From Budorcas taxicolor (taxonomy: Eukaryota; Chordata; Mammalia; Artiodactyla; Bovidae), in assembly GCF_023091745.1 (NCBI RefSeq), contig NC_068911.1, positions 164,534,004 to 164,598,003 of the forward strand: 64,000 nucleotides of DNA, read 5' to 3'. The notes under the pieces were generated by a model that saw nothing but the letters and a program-made list of their open reading frames with translations, made no database searches and was not told where the DNA came from. How positions within the stretch are numbered: position 1 is the stretch's first letter; each line of letters begins with the position of its first letter. Shown here piece by piece: positions 56,662-64,000 of the stretch. A program made the translations under genes and the position numbers.

Positions 56662-57103
56662 CCAGCGAACAGCAAAGCCAGTCTACTGACATTGCTTGTG
56701 GGGAAGCAAAATTTTTTGCAGGTGCCAAGCAAGGAGGAAGGGCAACTCATACTCAAAAGACCCAGACTCCATGATGGCTTTCAGGGGAGGGTTTTAAAGG
56801 CAACATCAGGGGTGAGGGTCTGAGGTGCGAGATCCACTCATGGACCTTCTTCTGTTTGGCTGGTGGTCCAGGTGCTGTTTGGGGAATCTTGGTCATCAAC
56901 CTCCCGGTTCCAGGCAGTCTGGGGTCTGACTGCTTGCAGTCAGCATGTGGTCACCATCCTCCACCTGGGCAGGGGCAGGCAGCAGGTGGGCTTCATTCCT
57001 GCAGAACAGCTCAGAGATTTGTGTCGGGTTGTTAGGTTATAACCTTGAGGAGGAACTAGGTCTTCTGTGACTCTGTTGTTTAAGCTCGTCTTACTTTTCT
57101 GTT
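56662..57103. other. Intergenic DNA, nothing assigned
   Basis: No recognised repeat or gene. Confidence 0.5.
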
Positions 57104-57262
57104 TTTAAAATTTTATTTATTTGGCTGCACCAAGTCTTAGTTGTGGCATGAGGGAAAATCAGTTGAGGCATGTGGGATCTACTTCCCTGACTAGGGATCG
57201 AACTCCAGCCCTCTGCATTCAGAGTGTGGTGTCTTAACCACTGGACCACCAGGGAAGCCCCT
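57104..57262 (-). mobile_element. CHR-type tRNA-Glu SINE, antisense
   Basis: TTATTTATTTGGCTGCACC, GGGATCGAACTCC and CTTAACCACTGGACCACCAG. A well-preserved minus-strand copy. Confidence 0.92.
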
Positions 57263-57780
57263 AAGCACTTCCTTGCTTGACTGCTTCCTCTGGTTCCACA
57301 TTCCCTTGCCTGTCTAGTTAGTAACTGCTTGAGTCTGTTCTTTGGAATTCAAGGAAGGCCTAGGAGACTTTCCTCCTACAAACAAGAAGTGGGGGCACAG
57401 TGGGGCTTTTGTACCCAGAAAGACTTCACGGAGCCCAGCTCAGTTTCAGTTCCCCGTTTCCTTTGATCCTCTTCAATCCTGAGGGGAACAGGGACAGAAC
57501 GAGAAAAGGAATAAAGGACTGGGGTGGGGAGATTCATCATAAACACGGCCAAGGAACTCGGTTTTAGGGGGCCTCGGTTTCCGGAAGCTGCCTGTTCTGA
57601 CCCCATGTCCAGTCCAGCCACCCTGGCTAATGGGTCCCAGAGTAAACCCAAGCTACTCCCTTCAAGTCCCACCCAAGTCACAGATTTGTGACGAATTAAC
57701 TGTTGTTCTTCCTCAAGGCTGTTTTGGTTTGTGACACAACCATCAACTGCAGAATATCAATAAATGTAGTTTCACATTGA
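57263..57780. other. Intergenic DNA, nothing assigned
   Basis: No recognised repeat or gene. The short minus-strand frame 57681-57376 has no features. Confidence 0.5.
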
Positions 57781-57784
57781 AAAA

Positions 57785-58110
57785 TGGGGATTCCCTGGTG
57801 GCTTGGTGGTCAAGAGTCAGCCTGCCAATGCAGGAGACGCCAGTTTGATCCCTGGTCCAGGAAGATCCCACAAACCATGGAACAACTAAGTCCGTGCACG
57901 CGAACCACTGAGCCTGTGCTATAGAGAACGGAAGCCAAAACTGCTGAAGCCCACTCCCCCTAGGACCCTCCTCCGCAACAAGAGCAGCCACTGTGATGAA
58001 AAGCCCACGCATGTCAACGAGAGAGCTGCCTCTGCTTGTCACGACTAGAGAAGAAGCTGGCAACAACAAAGACCCAGCACAGCCAAGAATAAATAAATTT
58101 TTAAATTGAA
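57785..58110 (+). mobile_element. CHR-type SINE, long form, sense
   Basis: GGGATTCCCTGGTGGCTTGG, CAGTTTGATCCCTGGTCC, GAACCACTGAGCCTGTGC and an AATAAATAAATTTTTAAATT tail. Confidence 0.9.
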
Positions 58111-58945
58111 AGATGAAAAATATATAATTTAGAAACAGTGGTAAATATCAAAATTAAAACCCAACGGAGGGGAAAATGGTTGCCTCGGAGATGGGAAAAG
58201 GCAGTAGGGGAGACAGGAACCTGCTGCTTTGCTTTATTGTAACAAACCTTGTGGAGCTTTGTGATATGTCAAACTACATTAATGTATAACTTGGATAAAA
58301 ATTAAAGCTAAAACTCAATTTTTTTCCCCTTCTTTGGGTTTCTTTTTCCTTAGCAGAAATGGGCCTACAGTGGGTTTAAAAGATTTCTTGTACACTCAGC
58401 AAGGGGTGTATTAAACAGTCCATTATCCCAGTAGCCAAGATAAAATTCTCGCTGACAGGAGGGCTGGTATTGCCACTTGGCTAAAATGCTGCCTAAGGTC
58501 TTTCTTTTAAAGATTCAGGTAACAGTCTGGGTGGTGATGAGGCCCGGTTGCCTCACTGGAGCCCCTAGGTGCCTTGTTTATTCTGTGTCTGCGCCCAGGC
58601 CAGGGCGGTCCCTCAGGTGAGGCTGCCGGCCCAGGGGTGGCGGCTCCACAGAAGAGCTGTGCCTTGGGGGGCCCTGGCTGGAGGAGTTGGTGGCCCAGAG
58701 TCATGGACTTCAGGGTTAAATGGAGTGGGGGGCGGGTGGGCATGGAAGCAGATTGAATGGAAGGAGGAAGGTGCCTCCCACTACAACTCCTACCACCCTG
58801 CCACCCCCGGAAGGGAGCCTGCCTCTGCCAACTGCCTGGCCGAGCCTCCCTTCCGCCTAGGCCTCAGCTGCACCCCAGCCAGTGGCAGGTTGAGCCTGAG
58901 CTCAGTGCTGAGATGGGGCTCCACGGTCATCGAGAGTCCTCCCCA
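58111..58945. other. Intergenic DNA, nothing assigned
   Basis: The AT-rich left part (58111-58330) may be the extended tail of the neighbouring SINE or an old repeat. The right part is GC-rich, with open frames but no recognised domain. Confidence 0.45.
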
Positions 58946-58947
58946 GG

Positions 58948-59103
58948 AACTTCCCTGGTGGTCTCGTGGCTGACTCCATGCTCCCAATGGAGGGGCCTGG
59001 GTTCAATCCCTGGTCAAGGAACTAGATCCCATGTGCTGCACGTGGCAGCTAAAGATCCTGCATGCCACATCTAACACCTGGCACAGCCGAATAAAAAAAA
59101 GAA
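58948..59103 (+). mobile_element. CHR-type tRNA-Glu SINE, sense
   Basis: GGAACTTCCCTGGTGGTC head, GGGTTCAATCCCTGGTC B-box region, CTAAAGATCCTGCATGCC and an AATAAAAAAAAG tail. Confidence 0.92.
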
Positions 59104-59364
59104 TCCTCCCTAGGAATTGGGGAGTGGGGCTGTCCTGGTCTGTCCTGCCTTGGTGGTGGGGTGGTCCCCTTTCCTCACCCACTCCAGGCACCTGAGCCAA
59201 GTTCCTCTGTGGAAGAGAAATGCCTGGATGTTTCTCCCTGTTTAGGAGGAATGAGCCAGAGGGAAACTGTTTACACAGACCTTGATTAGGAATTGTAAAA
59301 CATTTGTTTTCTGGCAATGAGCCGCTTCATTTAACATTTGGCCACTTGTGTGTGGCTTTCTATG

Positions 59365-59568
59365 GGCTTCCCAGGTGGTACAGTGGTAAAGAATCCTGCC
59401 AATGCAGGAGATGCAAGAGATGGGTTCAGTCCCTGGGTCAGGAAGATCCCCCGGAGAAGGGGATGGCAACCCACTTCGGTATTCTTGCCTGGGAAATCCC
59501 ATGGACAGAGGAGCCTGGCGGGCTACAATCCATGAGGTCTCAGAGTCAGATGCAACTGTGCACGCACA
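59365..59568 (+). mobile_element. Bov-tA SINE
   Basis: GGCTTCCCAGGTGGTACAG head, GATGGGTTCAGTCCCTGGG, CTTCGGTATTCTTGCCTGG body and a CTCAGAGTCAGATGCAACTG end. Confidence 0.94.
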
Positions 59569-59679
59569 CACTTGGCTTTCAGACACTCAGCTTACCTTCA
59601 GAATATCAAGTCCTGCCTTCAGGTTAGGGTTTCGCCCCTTCCCCACCTCCAGAACTGCCTCTGCACCAGGCCCACGCTA

Positions 59680-59830
59680 ACAGCCCTGTGACACAGGTAC
59701 TGTTATTTTTCCCATTTGGCAGATAAAGGCATTAAGACTTGAAGAGGTTAACTGACAAAGAATATCGGTAGTAATTGGTGGATGTTGAATGAGCTCAGGC
59801 CCAAAATCTACTGATTTCTTTCAAATCAAT
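59680..59830 (+). repeat. MIR SINE remnant
   Basis: ACACAGGTACTGTTATTTTT, TTTGGCAGATAAAGGCATT and GAAGAGGTTAACTGAC are MIR core blocks. Confidence 0.75.
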
Positions 59831-59861
59831 ATTTCTCAAAGCTATAGCTATTCATATATCA

Positions 59862-59980
59862 CTTTTGGGGGACCACACTACATGGCTTGTGGGATCTTTG
59901 TTCACCAACCAGGAATCAAACCTGAGCCCTAGCAGTGAAAGGGCCAAGTCCTAACCTCTGGACCACTAGGGAATTCCTCA
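59862..59980 (-). mobile_element. CHR-type tRNA-Glu SINE, antisense, degraded
   Basis: TTTTGGGGGACCACACTAC, CAGGAATCAAACCTGAGCC and CTAACCTCTGGACCACTAGG. Confidence 0.85.
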
Positions 59981-60029
59981 CTTAACACCTTAATGAGTGT
60001 TTGCCATGGCCACAAGCTGCTTGTAGTAT

Positions 60030-60084
60030 TCCTAATTTAATTTTTAATCAAATTGTTTGTTTTTTAATTGAAGTATTGTTGATT
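60030..60084 (-). mobile_element. L1 3' UTR, antisense, segment 1
   Basis: TTTTTTAATTGAAGTATTG is the antisense L1 3' UTR. It continues at 60265 after a Bov-tA insertion. Confidence 0.75.
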
Positions 60085-60264
60085 TGGGCTTCCCTGGTGT
60101 TTCAGATGGTAAAGAATCCACCTGCAATGCAGGAGACCTGGTGATCCCTGGGTTGGAAAGATCCCCTCGAGAGGGGAATGGCTACCCACTCCAGTATTCT
60201 TGCCTGGAGAATTTCATGGACAGAGGAGCCGGGTGGGCTATAGTCCATGGAGTCGCAAAGAGTC
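60085..60264 (+). mobile_element. Bov-tA SINE inserted in the L1
   Basis: GGGCTTCCCTGGTGTTTCAG head, GGTGATCCCTGGGTTGG with a small deletion in the B-box region, the Bov-A body, and a CGCAAAGAGTCAG end. Confidence 0.93.
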
Positions 60265-60570
60265 AGTGCTGTGTTTCATGTATAAAAGCCATTCAGTTAT
60301 TTATATGTATATATCATTTTACATAACTATATATTCTTTTCAGATTTGTTTCTGTTATAGGTTATTATAAGGTTGACTATAATTCCCTGTGCTATACAGT
60401 AAGCCCTTGTTGTTTATCTTTTATATATAGCAGTGTGTATATATTAACCCTAACCTAATTTATCCCTCCCCCTCACTTTCCCCTTTGGTAACCAAAAGTT
60501 TACAATCTATGTCTGTAGTCTGTTTCTCTTAAATAAGTTCATTTGTAGCTTTTTTTTTAGTTTCCACGTA
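60265..60570 (-). mobile_element. L1 3' UTR, antisense, segment 2
   Basis: CTATAATTCCCTGTGCTATAC, TTGTTGTTTATC and AAGTTTACAATCTATG are antisense L1 3' UTR blocks. The segment ends with GTTTCCACGTA, the left copy of the BovB target duplication. Confidence 0.85.
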
Positions 60571-61914
60571 TCAGTTCAGTTCAGTCGCTCAGTCATGTCC
60601 GACTCTTTGCGACCCTATGAATCGCAGCACGCCAGGCCTCCCTGTCCATCACCAAATCCCGGAGTTTACTCAAACTCATGTCCATCGAGTTGGTGATGCC
60701 ATCCAGCCATCTCATCCTCAGTCATCCCCTTCTTCTCCTGTCCCCAATCCCTCCCAGCATCAAAGTCTTTTCCAATGAGTCAACTCTTCGCATGAGGTGG
60801 TCAAAGTATTGGAGTTTCAGCTATAGCATCAGTCCTTCCAAAGAACACCCAGGTCTGACCTCCTTCAGAATGGACTGGTTAGATCTCCTTGCAGTCCAAG
60901 GGACTCTCAAGAGTCTTCTCCAACACCACACTTCAAAAGCATCAATTCTTTGGTGCTCAGCTTTCTTAACAGTCCAACTCTCACATCCATACATGACCAC
61001 AGGAAAAACCATAGCCTTGACTAGACGGACCTTTGTTGGCAAAGTAATGTCTCTGCTCTTGAATATGCTGTCTAGGTTGGTCATAACTTTCCTTCAAAGG
61101 AGTGAGTGTCTTTCAATTTCATGGCTGCAATCACCATCTGCAGTGATTTTGGAGCCCAAAAAAATAAAGTCTGACACTGTTTCCACTGTTTGCTCATCTA
61201 TTTGCCATGAAGTAATGGAACCAGATGCCATGATCTTCGTTTTCTGAATGTTGAGCTTTAAGCCAACTTTTTCACTCTCCTCTTTCACTTTCATCAAGAG
61301 GCTTTTGAGTTCCTCTTCACTTTCTGCCGTAAGGGTGGTGTCATCTGCATATCTGAGGTTATTGATATTTCTCCTGGCAATCTTGATTCCAGCTTGTGCT
61401 TCATCCAGACCAGCATTTCTCAAGATGTACTCTGCATAGAAGTTAAATAAGCAGGGTGACAATATACAGCCTTGACGTACCCCTTTTCTTATTTGGAACC
61501 AGTCTGTTGTTCCATGTCCAGTTCTAACTGTTGCTTCCTGACCTGCATACAGGTTTCTCAAGAGGCAGGTCAGGTGGTCTGGTATTCCCATCTCTGAGAA
61601 TTTTCCACAGTTCATTGTGATCCACACAGTCAAAGGCTTTGGCATAGTCAATAAAGCAGAAATAGATGTTTTTCTGGAACTCTCGTGCTTTTTTGATGAT
61701 CCAGTGGATGTTGGCAATTTTATCTCTGGGTCCTCTGCCTTTTCTAAAACCAGCTTGAACATCTGGAAGTTCATGGTTCACGTATTGCTGAAGCCTAGCT
61801 TGGAGAATTTTGAGCATTACTTTACTAGCATGTGAGATGAGTACAATTATGCGGTAGTTTGAGCATTCTTTGGCATTGCCTTTCTTTGGGATTGGAATGA
61901 AAACTGACCTTTTC
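60571..61914 (-). mobile_element. BovB LINE, 3' half (minus strand) of a twin-primed insertion
   Basis: This half reads on the minus strand from just after the linker (K-R-S-V-F-I-P-I-P-K-K-G-N, from 61914) through reverse transcriptase (F-I-D-Y-A-K-A-F-D, R-Q-G-C-I-L-S-P-C-L-F-N-F-Y, then L-R-Y-A-D-D at about 61350) to the GAACT-repeat 3' tail at 60571. Frame 61774-61094 is open for 226 codons, but a frameshift near 61600 and others break the full frame. With the plus-strand piece at 61915-63682 it makes one almost complete BovB of about 3.1 kb. Confidence 0.95.
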
Positions 61915-63682
61915 AAGACAAGCGGCTCATGGTGGAGAGGTCTGACAGAATGTGGTCCACTGGAGAAGGGAATGGCAAACTACTTCAGTATTCTTGCCTT
62001 GAGACCCCCATGAATAGTTTGAAAAGGCAAAATGATAGGATACCAAAAGACGAATTCCCCAGGTAGGTAGGTGCCCAATATACTACTGGGGATCAGTGGA
62101 GAAATAACTCCACAAAGAATGAAGGGATGGAGCCAAAGCAAAAACAATACTCAGTTGTGGATGTGACTGCTGATAGAGGCAATGCTGTACAGAGCAATAC
62201 TGCATAGAAACCTGGAATGTTAGGTCCATGAATCAAGGCAAACTGGAAGTGGTCAAACAGGAGATGGCAAGGGTGAATGTCAACATTCTAGGAATCAGCG
62301 AACTAAAATGGACTGGAATGGGTGAATTTAACTCAGATGACCATTATATCTACTACTGTGGGCAGGAATCCCTCAGAAGAAATGGAGGAGCCATCATGGT
62401 CAACAAAAGAGTCCGAAATGCAGTACTTGGATGCAATCTCAAAAACGACAGAATGATCTCTGTTCGTCTCCAAGGCAAACCATTCAATATCACAGTAATC
62501 CAAGTCTGTGCCCCAACCAGTAAGGCTGAAGAAGCTGAAGTTGAACGGTTCTATGAAGACCTACAAGACCTTTTAGAACTAACACCCAAAAAAGATGTCC
62601 TTTCATTATAGAGGACTGGAATGCAAAAGTAGGAAGTCAGGAAACACCTGGGGTAACAGGCAAATTTGGCCTTGGAATATGGAATGAAGCAGGGCAAAGG
62701 CTAATAGAGTTTTGCCAAGAGAACGCACTGGTCATAGCAAACACCCTCTTCCAACAACACAAGAGAAGACTCTACACATGGACATCACCAGATGGTCAAC
62801 ACCGAAATCAGAATGATTATATCCTTTGCTGCCAAAGATGGAGAAGCTCTATAGAGTCAGCCAAAACAAGGCTGGGAGCTGACTGTGGCTCAGATCATGA
62901 ACTCCTTATTGCCAAATTCAGACTTAAATTGAAGAAAGTAGGGAAAACCGCTAGACCATTCAGGTATGACCTAAATCAAATCCCTTATGATTATACAGTG
63001 GAAGTGAGAAATAGATTTAGGGGACTAGATCTGATAGATAGAGTGCCTGATGAACTATGGACGGAGGTTCATGACATTGTACAGGAGAACAGGTATCAAG
63101 ACCATCCCCATGGAAAAGAAATGCAAAAAAGCAAAATGGCTGTCTGGGGAGGCCTTACAGATAGCTGTGAAAAGAGGAGAAGCGAAAAGCAAAGGAGGAA
63201 AGCAAAGATATAAGCATCTGAATGCAGAGTTCCAAAGAATAGCAAGAAGAGATAAGAAAGCCTTCCCCAGCAATCAATGCAAAGAAACAGAGGAAAAGAA
63301 CAGAATGGGAAAGACTAGAGATCTCTTCAAGAAAATCAGAGATACCAAGGGAACATTTCAGGCAAAGATGGGCTCGATAAAGGACAGAAATGGTATGGAC
63401 CTAACAGAAGCAGAAGTTATTAAGAAGAGGTGGCAAGAATACATGGAAGAACTGTACAAAAAAGATCTTCACGACCCAGATAATTACGATGGTGTGATCA
63501 CTCACCTAGAGCCAGACATCCTGGAATGTGAAGTCAAGTGGGCCTTAGAAAGCATCACTATGAACAAAGCTAGTGGAGGTGATGGAATTCCAGTTGAGCT
63601 ATTTCAAATCCTGAAGGATGATGCTGTGAAAGTGCTGCACTCAATATGCCAGCAAATTTGGAAAACTCAGCCATGGCCACAG
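61915..63682 (+). mobile_element. BovB LINE, inverted 5' half (plus strand) of a twin-primed insertion
   Basis: This half starts in the BovB 5' region (GTGGTCCACTGGAGAAGGG at about 61951) and enters the coding part near 62228. It carries the endonuclease domain: G-I-S-E-L-K-W-T-G at about 62290, a D-W-N-A-K-V-G-S block at about 62613, and D-C-G-S-D-H-E-L-L at about 62881. The linker region follows, ending W-P-Q at 63682. A one-base loss near 62600 and changes near 63090 break the frame. Its right end meets, in consensus order, the right end of the minus-strand half with only about 5 bases missing. Confidence 0.95.
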
Positions 63683-64000
63683 GTTTCCACATATAAGTGA
63701 TATCATTTGATATTTTTCTTCTCTGTCTGACTTACTTGAACTGATTATGATAATCTCCAGGTCCATCCATGTTGCTGCAAATGGCATTTTTGTTCTTTTT
63801 ATGGCTGAGTAACATTCCACTGTACATGTATACCACATTTTCTTTATCCTTTCATCTGTTGATGGACATTTAAGTTGCTTATGTTGCTATGAACATTGGG
63901 ATGCATATATCTTTTCAAATTAGAATTTTCTCTAGATATATGCCCAGGAATGGGATTGCTGGATCACATGGTAAACTTAGTATTTTTCTTTAAATGAGCT
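63683..64000 (-). mobile_element. L1 3' UTR, antisense, segment 3 (runs off window)
   Basis: Begins with GTTTCCACATA, the right copy of the BovB target duplication (10 of 11 bases match 60560-60570). It continues the same L1: AAGTGATATCATTTGATA, CATGTTGCTGCAAATGGC and TGGCTGAGTAACATTCC. The element extends beyond the right window edge. Confidence 0.9.

Noticed and set aside
53766..60030. Exons of a downstream gene such as an alkaline phosphatase
   Set aside because: I looked for recognisable alkaline phosphatase or other exon sequences and saw none; most of this stretch is SINEs and unassigned DNA.
60571..63682. Active BovB encoding functional reverse transcriptase
   Set aside because: The two halves are on opposite strands and each carries frameshifts, so no complete product can be made.
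1..64000. CRISPR array, operon, phage or other microbial system
   Set aside because: Split exons, SINE/LINE content and lack of dense open frames show nuclear vertebrate DNA. The tandem arrays lack the spacer structure of CRISPR.

Overview
The window is nuclear DNA of a pecoran ruminant, most likely a bovid. The evidence is the very high density of BovB (RTE) LINEs, ART2A/Bov-A, Bov-tA and BOV-A2 SINEs and CHR-type tRNA-Glu SINEs, on a background of old L1, L2 and MIR copies. The coding sequence is a vertebrate split gene with GT/AG introns. There is no prokaryotic or organellar content. The species cannot be fixed from the sequence alone.

One protein-coding gene is supported: the 3' part of DIS3L2, the cytoplasmic 3'-5' exoribonuclease that degrades uridylated RNAs such as pre-let-7. 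It is on the + strand. Eight coding exons (probably exons 14-21 of the mammalian gene) lie at 10550-10629, 45792-45975, 46689-46775, 49771-49918, 50250-50380, 50548-50652, 52496-52597 and 53241-53393. They join in frame across seven canonical introns to encode the last 329 residues: the C-terminal part of the RNB catalytic domain including its signature motif, the S1 domain, and a short acidic tail. A 3' UTR and AATAAA signal follow, with transcription ending near 53760. The catalytic aspartate cluster and both cold-shock domains lie upstream of the window.

Layout: 1-10549 is the end of the preceding intron and holds two large BovB copies in inverted orientation. 10630-45791 is a 35-kb intron filled with nested repeats (an L1 invaded by BovB/ART2A at 19-23 kb, a tandem ART2A pair at 30.5-31.3 kb, several BovB 3' ends, an 88-bp minisatellite at 41.7 kb). 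45.8-53.8 kb is a compact, GC-rich cluster of the last seven exons, with a 46-bp minisatellite close to one splice donor. 53.8-64 kb is downstream intergenic DNA rich in CHR and Bov-tA SINEs. It ends in an antisense L1 carrying an almost full-length BovB whose 5' half is inverted, a twin-priming event.

I found no new gene system, CRISPR array or operon. The items most worth a second look are structural: the twin-primed BovB with target duplication, the inverted BovB pair inside the pre-mRNA, and the minisatellite beside a splice donor. All splice junctions were placed by eye from frame continuity and GT/AG rules. Repeat family names come from recalled consensus features, not a database search.
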